Of a DNA stretch of 45,437 nt, positions 18,280 through 27,858 are shown one piece after another. A model generated the notes under the pieces. The model searched no databases, was not told the origin of the DNA, and saw nothing but the letters and a program-made list of their open reading frames with translations. Position 1 is the first letter of the stretch, and the number at the start of each line of letters is the position of its first letter. Position numbers and translations under genes: made by a program. Origin of the DNA: Patescibacteria group bacterium (GTDB lineage: Bacteria > Patescibacteriota > Minisyncoccia > Phycocordibacterales > Phycocordibacteraceae); contig JAIELV010000003.1 in the NCBI GenBank assembly GCA_019752595.1, forward strand, positions 1-45,437, written 5' to 3'.

Positions 18280-19376
18280 TTTTTTCGTTTGCTTGTGACT
18301 GCGTGACCTCGCCATAAATCAATATGCGGGTTGAAAACACCAGTCTTCTTGCGCACCTTTTCTATCCATTTTCCATTTTGAGTATACCACCGCACCGTTT
18401 CGGCAAACGCCTCATCAAAATCATACTCGGGCTTCCAGTCTAATTCGTTCATAATGCGGGACGCGTCTATGGCGTAACGGCGATCGTGCCCTGGTCTTTC
18501 GGCGACAAACTCAATCATGTCCTTCCCCTTGCCGAAATACTTGAGGATACGGTCTGCGATTTCCCGATTATTCATTTCATTATCTGCGCCGATGTTGTAT
18601 ACCGCGCCTGACTTACCGCGCAACAAACACAGCTCAAGCGCCCGTGCGTGGTCTATGACGTAAATCCAATCACGTACGTGATTTCCATCGCCATACAGAG
18701 GGAGTGTTTTCCCTTCAAGCATACGGAGGACGAAAAACGGAATGAGTTTTTCTGGATACTGCTGTGGGCCATAGTTGTTAGAGCAGTGCGTCACGATTGC
18801 AGGCACACCCCAGGTGTTGTGATACGCACGGCACAACATATCGCCCCCAGCTTTCGTAGCCGCATACGGAACGTTCGGTGCAAACGCTGTGTCTTCAGAG
18901 AATTTCTCCTTCGACGTAAGACTCAAGGACCCATACACCTCGTCAGTTGAAACCTGAACGAATGACGTGACGGCGCCAGACGCCTTTACGGCTTCAAGAA
19001 TGTTGAACACCCCAACGACGTTCGTGTTAATGAATTCAAGTGCACCGACGTGAATACTTCTATCAACATGGGTCTCGGCGGCGAAATTGATAACGTAGTC
19101 TGGTCTGTATTTTTTAAACGTTGCATTTACCTTCTTCTGGTCGGCAATGTCACCGCGTACGAACGTATACCGCGGGTCTTTTGCCACTTCGCGTAAGTTA
19201 TCCAAATTGCCCGAATACGTAAGTTTATCTAAATTGATTATCTTTGCTTTCGGATATTTCTTCAGGATGTAGTGAATGAAATTGGAGCCAATAAAACCCG
19301 CTCCACCGCAGACGAGTAATTTTTTCCCGTTGAACGTAGAAGAGGAGATTTTTTTCGGTCGCGCCTTTCCAGTCAT
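18276..19376 (-). CDS. rfbB: dTDP-glucose 4,6-dehydratase
   Basis: LLVCGGAGFIGSNFIHYILKKYP, AAETHVDRSIHVGALEFINTNVVGVFNILEA, STDEVYGSL, YAATKAGGDMLCRAYHNTWGVP, NIGADNEMNN. Confidence 0.96.
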   Translation of the reverse strand: MTGKARPKKISSSTFNGKKLLVCGGAGFIGSNFIHYILKKYPKAKIINLDKLTYSGNLDNLREVAKDPRYTFVRGDIADQKKVNATFKKYRPDYVINFAAETHVDRSIHVGALEFINTNVVGVFNILEAVKASGAVTSFVQVSTDEVYGSLSLTSKEKFSEDTAFAPNVPYAATKAGGDMLCRAYHNTWGVPAIVTHCSNNYGPQQYPEKLIPFFVLRMLEGKTLPLYGDGNHVRDWIYVIDHARALELCLLRGKSGAVYNIGADNEMNNREIADRILKYFGKGKDMIEFVAERPGHDRRYAIDASRIMNELDWKPEYDFDEAFAETVRWYTQNGKWIEKVRKKTGVFNPHIDLWRGHAVTSKRKK

Positions 19377-19388
19377 GAGTGTCGCATT

Positions 19389-20321
19389 TTATACTTCCTC
19401 CTCAACGAAGTAAATCGGTCGTTTTTTTACTTCTTCAAATGTTTTTCCAAGATAAAGCGCAATAAGTCCAAGAATTGTTGAAATCATTCCGAAGATGAGC
19501 CAGAGCGAGCCCACGAGTATCTCAAACTGCCCGATGACGCTATTTCCCAACAAGCCCTGCAAGAGAACGAATGTTAGATAAACGACGGCGAGAAACGTTA
19601 CCACCAAGCCGAATTTGATAATGAGCCTCAGTGGCTTGTCCGAGTACGCAAGAATAATGTCTGCCGCAAGGCTCAATAATTTCCGAAGCGAATAGCCAGA
19701 CTTGCCACCCTTCCTTGCGCCGTGCTCCACTGGCACGCTCGCCGTCTTGAACCCCACCCAGCGCCTCATTACTGAGAAATAACGCATGTGTTCAGGAAGC
19801 GCCAAAATGGCATCAATAACTTTTCGATGATAGATACCAAAATTTGCTTCCGTACGATCCTGATGTCTTCCCGTAAGGTAACTCAAGGTTGCATAAAACA
19901 CTCGCGATACAAATGAGCGTATGAAACTATCGTGACGCTTTTGCCGTGAACCGACAACGACAAAAAATCCTTCCTGCGCTTTCTGATACATCTTTTCAAT
20001 CTCTTCTGGCTGGTCCTGAAGGTCGCAGTCCATAACCACAACCCACTCACCCTTGCTTTTAGCAAGGCCAGCGGTAATTGCAGGATACTGACCAAAATTT
20101 CGAGAGAGGTTTATGCCACGAACACACTTGTCTTGCCCTGCCAATTTTTTTATGACCTGCCACGCGTTATCAGGGCTCGCGTCATTCACGAAGATAATTT
20201 CAAAGGCAGGAGTAATTTTTTTTAGTATGAGAGCGACGCGCCTATGAAGCTCGGGCAACACATCATCGGACCCATACACGGGTATGACCACTGAAATATC
20301 TGGCTTACCCTTTTCTTCCAT
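19389..20321 (-). CDS. GT2 (DPM1/GtrB-like) membrane-anchored glycosyltransferase
   Basis: DISVVIPVYGSDDVLPELHRRV, FVNDASPDNAWQVI, MDCDLQDQPEEI, two C-terminal TM segments. Confidence 0.92.
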   Translation of the reverse strand: MEEKGKPDISVVIPVYGSDDVLPELHRRVALILKKITPAFEIIFVNDASPDNAWQVIKKLAGQDKCVRGINLSRNFGQYPAITAGLAKSKGEWVVVMDCDLQDQPEEIEKMYQKAQEGFFVVVGSRQKRHDSFIRSFVSRVFYATLSYLTGRHQDRTEANFGIYHRKVIDAILALPEHMRYFSVMRRWVGFKTASVPVEHGARKGGKSGYSLRKLLSLAADIILAYSDKPLRLIIKFGLVVTFLAVVYLTFVLLQGLLGNSVIGQFEILVGSLWLIFGMISTILGLIALYLGKTFEEVKKRPIYFVEEEV

Positions 20322-20461
20322 ACAGGTCCTATAGTACTAGGTTTCCACACCCTCCGCGAGACCGCTATTAGCAAAGGAACTAATCCCGGTTGACGTAGAA
20401 ATAACCACATTCAGAGCCATGTAAACTGTATGTATTAGCATTTTGATTAACTAAATACAGT

Positions 20462-21979
20462 ATGAAGACAACGACCATAGCGAGAACATCTTTTGCCCTC
20501 GCAACAATTGCGGCACTCTTGGCCGCTTTTTTTATTAATCCATTCAATGTCAAAGCAGCAAATACTTTCTCAGCTCAACTAGACGAAACATCGGGTCAGT
20601 ATTTTTCCGTAAATGATTCCCCTTCACTCTCTATTACCGGTGACATATCCGTTGAGGCTTGGGTTAAACCTGAATCCCTCGTTGACGGAACAACCTACTA
20701 CATTGCCGCGAAAGGAACGACAAACGCGTTCAACGCGTGGCGTTTTATGGTGCATTGGAGAAATGACGTACAAAAGCATAGTCTTGCTTTCACCGTCGAC
20801 GAAGATGGGACAAATAACACTGTTGCATATTCATACGCTGACGTAGACATGGCAACTTACGTTGGGACGTGGGTACATGTAGCCGCAACGTGGGACGCAA
20901 CAACAGGGACTTCAACACCTAGAGTCTACATCAACGGCTCAGAAGTTGCCTCATATATACCTCCTCATAGTAACGATCTAAACACAAATGCGATTGTTGA
21001 TACTAATAGCCCGACATACATTGGAAATTCACCCAATGAAACATTCAATTGGGATGGAAAGATTGACGACGTACGTATATGGAACACGGAACGAAGCCCC
21101 GCTCAAATCTCTTCAAACTATAATATTGAGCTGACTGGTTCCGAGTCTGGTCTGGTAGCTTACTGGAAATTCAATAATGATGCAGGAGAGGATAGCACCG
21201 CGAACGGAAATAATCTGTCAGACATTAATGGTCCGACCTACAGTAACGACCCGGCATTCATTGTAGATGGGGCATTGCCAGTTGTGACTGTAACATACCC
21301 GACTGCATCTCAGACTGCCTCTGGCACGATTGTACTCACCGCAAGCTCAACCGACAACGTAGCCGTCGCTGGAGTACAGTTCAAAGTTGATGGAAACAAC
21401 TTCGGCGCAGAAGACACTTCCGCCCCGTACTCAATCAATCTTGACACCACCACTCTCGTAAACGGAGCACATACGGTGTCTGCTGTCGCCCGAGACACAT
21501 CAGACAACACCGCCTCATCATCGGTAATAAACTTCACCGTCAATAATGTGGCTCCGTATGTACCGACACTAAAAGTAAGGAAGGCGACGAATCAGCAACG
21601 AGTAAGCACAACGACCGTTCAGACTGATACGGACCTTACATTAGGGCTCGAAGGCGGAAAAACATACATTATCGACGGGGTGATTTTTGCTTCAGCAGTC
21701 AATGGCACACCAGACATTAAAATCAACTTCGGCGGAACAGGGATTACAACAGCAACCATCGGATACACAAACGACGGAAGCCAGGGGATGCTTGCTAACA
21801 ATGCGACAAGCCCCGTCATCCAACTGACTGCAACCCCCGAAGGAATACACATCCACGGGACTGTGGTTACGAATGCAAATGGGGATTTCGAACTGAAGTG
21901 GGCGCAAAACACGTCAAACGTAAACGCTACATCTGTGTTACTCGGAAGCTACCTGCGAGCAGAAGAGATTAATAACTAA
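20462..21979 (+). CDS. Secreted LamG/concanavalin-A-like domain protein with an Ig-like domain
   Basis: Signal peptide; ISVEAWVKPES...WVHVAATWDATTGTSTPRVYINGSEV...GKIDDVRIWNTERSPAQI; PVVTVTYPTASQTASGTIVLTASSTDNVAVAGVQFKVDG Ig-like. Confidence 0.88.
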   Translation: MKTTTIARTSFALATIAALLAAFFINPFNVKAANTFSAQLDETSGQYFSVNDSPSLSITGDISVEAWVKPESLVDGTTYYIAAKGTTNAFNAWRFMVHWRNDVQKHSLAFTVDEDGTNNTVAYSYADVDMATYVGTWVHVAATWDATTGTSTPRVYINGSEVASYIPPHSNDLNTNAIVDTNSPTYIGNSPNETFNWDGKIDDVRIWNTERSPAQISSNYNIELTGSESGLVAYWKFNNDAGEDSTANGNNLSDINGPTYSNDPAFIVDGALPVVTVTYPTASQTASGTIVLTASSTDNVAVAGVQFKVDGNNFGAEDTSAPYSINLDTTTLVNGAHTVSAVARDTSDNTASSSVINFTVNNVAPYVPTLKVRKATNQQRVSTTTVQTDTDLTLGLEGGKTYIIDGVIFASAVNGTPDIKINFGGTGITTATIGYTNDGSQGMLANNATSPVIQLTATPEGIHIHGTVVTNANGDFELKWAQNTSNVNATSVLLGSYLRAEEINN

Positions 21980-21982
21980 CCG

Positions 21983-22025
21983 AAACGCCCGACGCTACGA
22001 TTAGCTGTAGCGTCGGGCGTTTTTA
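21983..22025. terminator. Strong rho-independent terminator
   Basis: ACGCCCGACGCTAC-gattagct-GTAGCGTCGGGCGT then TTTT; 14-bp perfect stem. Confidence 0.9.
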
Positions 22026-22081
22026 TGTGCAAAATGAATCTGCCGACATACGTCTGTCTGATCGATACTTTGAGTGCGATG

Positions 22082-23557
22082 TTAAATTCTCCGGGCAATT
22101 ACGAGATACCCAAGAGGAAACTTTTCCTTTGAAAACAGGCGCGGACGGACAAGGTGCAATAAAACATCCAAGAGGCATACGGAGGGAACCGTGACAATAC
22201 GCAAAAAACGCGGTACCAGAGAGTCAATTTGATAATACCCTGCAAGAAATGGACCGGTGCCAAAAGGTAGAATCGTGTCGCAGGTAAAACCCGCACGCTC
22301 AAATTCTTTTTGGAGTCCCTGACGAGTCATGCGTCTGAAGTCGGCAGGAGTGGGGTGCACATTTACCAGAAAAGGCACGACAGCGTATGCAATCCCGTCT
22401 TTTGCGAGAATGCGATGAGTCTCTCTCAGAGTCACACCGACATCGGAAACATGCTCAAGGACGTTCATCAGAAAAACGGTATTGGCATAACCATCAACAA
22501 GGGGGAGCTTCTCGGTAGCAATATCAGCTACAATATCCGGTTGTTCCTTTGGATCGATGTCTACCGTAACAACACGATGCCAACGACGAAATGTAAGGTA
22601 ACGGTAATGACTCCCGCGTTTTTTACCACCTCCGATGTCGATGATACGCCCGTATGCTTCGTGATTCAAAAGAGTACGGTTTGAGAAAAAACGATAACTA
22701 TCCTTGCCACGCAGGCATTCAACGAGAAAATCAACCGGGAGCGAACGAGAAAATGCCTTCCAGAAAGCTCCTACAAAAATGGAGACGTGGTACCAAAGCC
22801 ACGCAAATTCAATCCGTAACGGCATCGTTCCTTCCCGACCCCATTTTACATATGCGCGCACTACTGACAGTGCATATCCAAGAAAAGCCTTGATTCGGAA
22901 GAAAACCGCCCAACGAAAATATGAACTGAGTGTAGGAAAAGAGTCTGAGTATACCTCCCACTCTGCGTAACGCTTAAGAAATGAACCGAAGTTTTTAAAC
23001 CGCTCTGTGTCCCAGTGAAATTCATATGCACTGCGCGCCGTTCCTATCGGAAACTTCGTGCCATCAAAGACCAAGCGTTCGTGGACGTGTCCTTTAAATC
23101 GCGCGCCAACACTTTTATGCACAAGTCTGACTTGGTACCCCGGTTCAGACGCCGCGTGGTGAAAACGTTGTCCATCGTCTACTACCACGTAGGTGGGAAA
23201 ACGATATCCCAAATACGGCGGATGCGAGTCAGTGACAATACGCCGGATTTCTTCAATCCCTCCCTCAGAAAAAGTGTCATCAGAGTCCAAAAAAAGTCGC
23301 CAATCGTACGTACTTGCATCAAATGCTCTTTGGCGTACGGCTGCCTTATCCATCACACAACGAGTGTTTGGTTCATCAGTGTCATACTGTGACATAACTT
23401 TTGCCCCTGCGGCACGTGCCACGTCCCTCGTTGTGTCGGTACTGTTTCCGTCGGAAACAATAACTTCGGCAAAATGCTTTACTAATTCAAGCGCTCGGGG
23501 GAGGTCTCGGTCAGAATTGAGGGTGATAATACTCACCGAACACGGGATCTTTTGCAT
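22082..23557 (-). CDS. Fusion of GT2 glycosyltransferase and class I SAM methyltransferase
   Basis: N-term SVSIITLNSDRDLPRALELVKHFAEVIVSDGNSTDTT...LFLDSDDTF; C-term GRIIDIGGGKKRGSHYRYLTFRRWHRVVTVDIDPKEQPDIVADI...MNVLEHVSD. Start trimmed from 23695 to MQKIPC. Confidence 0.85.
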   Translation of the reverse strand: MQKIPCSVSIITLNSDRDLPRALELVKHFAEVIVSDGNSTDTTRDVARAAGAKVMSQYDTDEPNTRCVMDKAAVRQRAFDASTYDWRLFLDSDDTFSEGGIEEIRRIVTDSHPPYLGYRFPTYVVVDDGQRFHHAASEPGYQVRLVHKSVGARFKGHVHERLVFDGTKFPIGTARSAYEFHWDTERFKNFGSFLKRYAEWEVYSDSFPTLSSYFRWAVFFRIKAFLGYALSVVRAYVKWGREGTMPLRIEFAWLWYHVSIFVGAFWKAFSRSLPVDFLVECLRGKDSYRFFSNRTLLNHEAYGRIIDIGGGKKRGSHYRYLTFRRWHRVVTVDIDPKEQPDIVADIATEKLPLVDGYANTVFLMNVLEHVSDVGVTLRETHRILAKDGIAYAVVPFLVNVHPTPADFRRMTRQGLQKEFERAGFTCDTILPFGTGPFLAGYYQIDSLVPRFLRIVTVPSVCLLDVLLHLVRPRLFSKEKFPLGYLVIARRI

Positions 23558-23625
23558 GTTCTCGGCATTGTACACTTTTAGCTTGCTCCTACGCAAAGAA
23601 TCCTGATACCATTCCATTCTCTGCC

Positions 23626-24323
23626 ATGCACACACTAAAAGAATTTTTGAAGAGCATCTTGAAACTACCCCTCGGGCGAGGCGTGAGAAAGTCATACAGT
23701 CAGTTTGGAGAGGATGCGTTCATTCAGTGGCTTGTTGAAAAAATACGAAAAAAACGTACGTGGATGTAGGAGCATATCATCCCGTCTTGTATTCAAATAC
23801 GTATGCACTGTACACGCATGGTTGGAGTGGTTTAGTTATTGACCCAAACAACACCCTCTCGCCGCTTTACCACCTACTCCGACCTCGTGATCTATTTGTT
23901 TCGGCGGCTATTGGGAGTGCAGGAGTGGGTGTCTATTACTCTTTTTCTGATGGTGCCTATAACACGCTTGATCCTGAAGTGGCTGAAAAAAGAATCGCCC
24001 TTCCGTGGCTTCAACTTAAAAAGAAAATAGAAATTCCGCTAAAACCACTTTCACAACTGCTCGAAGAGAATTCCATTACAGAGATCGGGCTACTCACGAT
24101 TGATGTAGAAGGAAGAGATTTGGAGGTCTTAGAATCGCACAATTGGACTATCCGACCAGACGTCATCGCGGTAGAAGACGAACATTTTAACCCCGATGAA
24201 CCGCACGCAAGCGCTATCTATGCATACCTAAAAAATAAAAATTACACACTAGCGGGTCTTTGCGGACTAACCCTGCTTTTTAAGAACCGAACGACCAACA
24301 CAACTAGGTCCAATGCCCTGTAG
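23626..24323 (+). CDS. FkbM family methyltransferase interrupted by an apparent -1 frameshift at A7 (23748-23754)
   Basis: Frame 0 from ATG 23626: MHTLKEFLKSILKLPLGRGVRKSYSQFGEDAFIQWLVEKIRKKR..; continues in the -1 frame as ..TYVDVGAYHPVLYSNTYALYTHGWSGLVIDPNNT. Confidence 0.85.
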
Positions 24324-24345
24324 TGGAGTCGCGAGACATTGGACC
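24307..24345. repeat. Inverted repeat (9-bp perfect arms) across the FkbM stop codon
   Basis: ggtccaatg (24307-24315) / cattggacc (24337-24345); no T tract. Confidence 0.7.
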
Positions 24346-24427
24346 CTACAAAGAGGCGCTCGCTACCGTAAGATAGTTGGATGCGAGAGGTTGCAACACT
24401 TAGAAACCGACCCTTTCTTGGGGTAGT

Positions 24428-25708
24428 ATGACCGAGATGGAGACACTCCGCGCTCACGCTTACCGCTTTCTTCGTTGGAGTGAAAAATATACCAAAACTG
24501 ACATGGTCTACGCCGCCTCCGGTGGTGTTTGGCTCATGGTAGGACAGAGCATGTCAAGCCTCTCAGTATTCCTGCTGTCTCTTGCTTTCGCCAATCTGGT
24601 ACCACCAGAGACCTACGGTGTGTATAAATATGTGCTTTCGATAGCGGCACTTTTCGCCCTCTTCACACTTCCAGGCATGCACACTGCAATCGGACGAGCA
24701 GTGGCACGAGGCAACACCGGGGCTATACCCGAAGCAATGCGCGCTCGGATACTTTGGAGCCTTTTTGGGATGCTTGTAGCATTCTTGGGTGGTGCATACT
24801 ACTTTATAAAAGGAAACAACGAATTAACCTTCGCATTTCTCCTGATTGGCGTTATCTTGCCTGTATTTGATACCTACACCCTGTATAACGCCTACCTCAC
24901 GGGCACACGCAACTTTAAAACACAGACCATAGTCCATGGTGCCGTGCAGCTCGTAAGCACCGCAAGTCTCGTGCTGACTCTTTTTTTTACCACAAACCTT
25001 TTGTATATACTTGTGGCGTATTTTTTACCGCTTGCCATGGCACGCTTCATCGCATATCGATTCATTTTAGGAGACATTCCACACGAATCCCCGGATCCTG
25101 CAGTCATTCGATACGGAAAACAACTAAGCGTTATAGGAATTTTGAGTACGGTTGCGAGTAACGTTGACAAAATACTTCTTTGGAAATTCTTAGGTCCCGC
25201 ACAACTTGCTGTATACGCATTTTCAATCGCCATACCTGAACAACTGAAAGGCCCTCTTCGGGGAGTTGGTGAACTCGCCTTTCCCAAATTTGCCGCGCAA
25301 ACTCCCGAACAAATAAGCAACTCTTTACCACTCCTGTGGAGAAAGCTCATCTTGTATGGAGTGGTACTGGTTACCATTTCTGTGATCTATATCCTGCTTG
25401 CCCCCTATATTTTCGCGTTTTTCTTCCCGCAGTATATGGAAAGCGTGCTGTACTCACAAATCTTTGCCACATCATTGGTTGCAGGAATAAGCGTTATTCC
25501 TGTTGCGGCACTCGAGGCTCAGAAGAAAATTGTTGCACAATACTTTTTAAACACTATTCAACCCATTACCAGTATTGTACTCATGCTTATGCTCATACCC
25601 ATATTCGGAGTGATGGGCGCAATAAGTGGATTAGTAATCGGACGATTGATGTCGACCTTATATATTATTGGCACTACTATCTTTATCTTCAGAAATCGAC
25701 AAACCTAA
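24428..25708 (+). CDS. Wzx-like flippase / polysaccharide biosynthesis membrane protein (MOP superfamily)
   Basis: 426 aa, ~12 TM; VWLMVGQSMSSLSVFLLSLAFANLVPPETYGVYKYVLSI; NVDKILLWKFLGPAQLAVYAFSIAIPEQ. Confidence 0.88.
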   Translation: MTEMETLRAHAYRFLRWSEKYTKTDMVYAASGGVWLMVGQSMSSLSVFLLSLAFANLVPPETYGVYKYVLSIAALFALFTLPGMHTAIGRAVARGNTGAIPEAMRARILWSLFGMLVAFLGGAYYFIKGNNELTFAFLLIGVILPVFDTYTLYNAYLTGTRNFKTQTIVHGAVQLVSTASLVLTLFFTTNLLYILVAYFLPLAMARFIAYRFILGDIPHESPDPAVIRYGKQLSVIGILSTVASNVDKILLWKFLGPAQLAVYAFSIAIPEQLKGPLRGVGELAFPKFAAQTPEQISNSLPLLWRKLILYGVVLVTISVIYILLAPYIFAFFFPQYMESVLYSQIFATSLVAGISVIPVAALEAQKKIVAQYFLNTIQPITSIVLMLMLIPIFGVMGAISGLVIGRLMSTLYIIGTTIFIFRNRQT

Positions 25709-26379
25709 CGACGGGTGACTTTTGCGAATTGAATCTCCAAAGCACCGAAGTCCTTGTGTGTAAACTTATCTATAATCGGGAGGATTTCAACAATATATTT
25801 ATTTGTATCAATCGCATCAACAACGGGCTTAGCACCCGCATTAAAGTTATGCGGCCAATAATCGTCGAAAATAACCACTGTGGTTTCGTGCATTAACTGT
25901 GAAGTGCAATTCCAATCGTTTTGTATTGTTTCAATGCTATGCCCTCCGTCAATAAACACAAAGTCCACCTTTGGGAGTGCGCGTAATGCTGCGGGTAAGG
26001 TTTCTTTAGTGTCGCCCTTGTAGAGCTGTAACGCAACACCTGTAGCGTTGAGCTTCCGTTTAACCTCATCAACTGAGGGTGGCCATTTTGAAATCTCCGA
26101 TTTAAATTGAGCGTCATTTAAAGATTCAAAAAGATCGAAGCCGTAGTACTCGACTTCCGAGGGTGGGGTGTAATGTAATGCTGTACGAATCATGCTCAGC
26201 GCACGATCCCCTCTCCATGTACCCACTTCAAGTATTCTTCGCGCCCGTACCCTCTTGATTTCTTTGTAAAGATACCGATAACGACGCGCGCCTCTCAAAA
26301 GATCGTGTAGCTGGTTGTACAGTGGCGCATAGAAAGGACGAGCGACACGTTTGATAAAGTGGAGCGCCGTGAAGTTCAT
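25705..26379 (-). CDS. Class I SAM-dependent methyltransferase
   Basis: RARRILEVGTWRGDRALSMIRTA, LPKVDFVFIDGGHSIETIQNDW, VIFDDYW. Confidence 0.82.
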   Translation of the reverse strand: MNFTALHFIKRVARPFYAPLYNQLHDLLRGARRYRYLYKEIKRVRARRILEVGTWRGDRALSMIRTALHYTPPSEVEYYGFDLFESLNDAQFKSEISKWPPSVDEVKRKLNATGVALQLYKGDTKETLPAALRALPKVDFVFIDGGHSIETIQNDWNCTSQLMHETTVVIFDDYWPHNFNAGAKPVVDAIDTNKYIVEILPIIDKFTHKDFGALEIQFAKVTRR

Positions 26380-27463
26380 TGTAACATTTTAGAGAAGTGG
26401 TTTACGTGCAGATCCGCTATTCGTTCCCATGCAAAGGTCCGCGCACGAGCTTCTGCTGCCGCGCCCATATGTTGCGATAATTTTTCATCAGTAAGTAATC
26501 TACGTAATGCTTGTGCAATAGCAGCAGGGTTTGGCTCCACAAGGAACCCGGTTTCCCCATCAATAATTGCCGCTTCGGCCCCACTGTTTCGTGTACCCAC
26601 AGACGGAATTCCACATGACCCGGCTTCGAGATATACCATACCGAATCCTTCAATTGCATCCTGAGTAGAGACCGGGGTAAGAAGAAAAAGTCGTGCATTG
26701 TTGTACGCACGCACTAATTCAACATCAGATATCCCAGACAAAAAGGTAATGCGTTCAGTGAGCTTAAGCTCTTGAATCCTCTTTTTCAAGTTACTGCAAT
26801 ACTCACTATCGTCCAACATACCCACAATGGTATAGCGTAAACCCGGAAAATCTTGAGCTACGAGCGCGAACGCCTCAACAGAAAGAGATACCCTTTTCGC
26901 GACTTGACTGCACCCACACTTATTATAGTCGTTGACTGTTCTGGAGAAACGGGATGGCGTGCAAACACTGACACATCAACACCAACAGGAATGATTGTAT
27001 AGTTAGAAAATCGATATCCTGCTAACTCAATTTGACGTCGGACAAAATCACTCACTATAAAAATAGAATCGGCTGAGAAATACACCCAACGGATTAAGAG
27101 ATTTCGAAACTTGTTTTTAGTAAAAAGTGAGTACGTGCCGAGACAATGAATAATCCTTTTTATGGGGAGTCCAATTGATGCAAGGGTAACTATTATGCCA
27201 TACGGGTTGGCGTCATAACACAACACTATGTCATAGTGCGCAATAAACAATCGCAACCTGTGTAAAGTAGAAAACAAGGTCAACGGTGCATACAACGACA
27301 GACCGCGTAATGGTAGATTCAAAACGCTCTCACCGGAACTCCCCGAACCCGAAACATAACCAACTTTGTGACCACGCTCGACAAGTCCCTGACCCACTTG
27401 AGTCGCGAGACGTCCCCACCCAGCCTTTGGGGCAAGGCTGTCCACCACAATACAGATCTTCAT
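26376..27463 (-). pseudogene. GT4 glycosyltransferase split into two ORFs by a 1-nt frameshift near 26881-26890
   Basis: 26858..27463 carries the N-terminal half (KICIVVDSLAPKAGWGRLATQ...GAVKSRKGY); the downstream frame reads SVEAFALVAQDFPGLRYTIVGMLDDSEY...EGFGMVYLEAGSCGIPSVGTRNSG. Confidence 0.8.
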
Positions 27464-27858
27464 ACATTTGTAATTCTGACAGTATCCTGCTCGTACCCAT
27501 CATCAGTGCGACTGAGAGTGGTCATGTCAAGTATCTTTGAATCCTCAAGCGCTTCGTACCTGTGTACATATAAGGGCGGGATCCTACTAAAACTACCAGG
27601 GACAAGGATTGTCTCTTCTTTTTGTGAACCATCAACCGCATAAGTGGTAAGTCGGATCTTCCCTTCAAGTACATACGAGTACTGTGTAGATTCCCGATGA
27701 TAATGATTTGCGCGTACAGCTCCTTTTGTGAAAGTGATCATACCTACGTGTCCGACTTTTTCCTCGAGGAGGTCAAAAATGTCACCACGTGCATCACTAA
27801 ACGCAGGCGTCAATGTCTTGTGCTCTACTGCCAAGCCGTTATGAATTGGTTTCGCCAT
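27460..27858 (-). CDS. Cupin-domain sugar-modifying or sugar-binding protein
   Basis: GDIFDLLEEKVGHVGMITFTKGAVRANHYHRESTQYSYVLEGKIRLTT...PGSFSRIPPLYVHRYEAL; start trimmed to MAKPIHN. Confidence 0.75.
   Translation of the reverse strand: MAKPIHNGLAVEHKTLTPAFSDARGDIFDLLEEKVGHVGMITFTKGAVRANHYHRESTQYSYVLEGKIRLTTYAVDGSQKEETILVPGSFSRIPPLYVHRYEALEDSKILDMTTLSRTDDGYEQDTVRITNV

Noticed and set aside
20425-20461. Imperfect inverted repeat ACTGTAT..ATACAGT just before the LamG gene start
   Set aside because: Only 7-bp arms in AT-rich DNA; could be an operator but too weak to claim.
24307-24345. Hairpin across the FkbM stop as a transcription terminator
   Set aside because: 9-bp stem but a 21-nt loop and no T tract; kept only as an inverted repeat.
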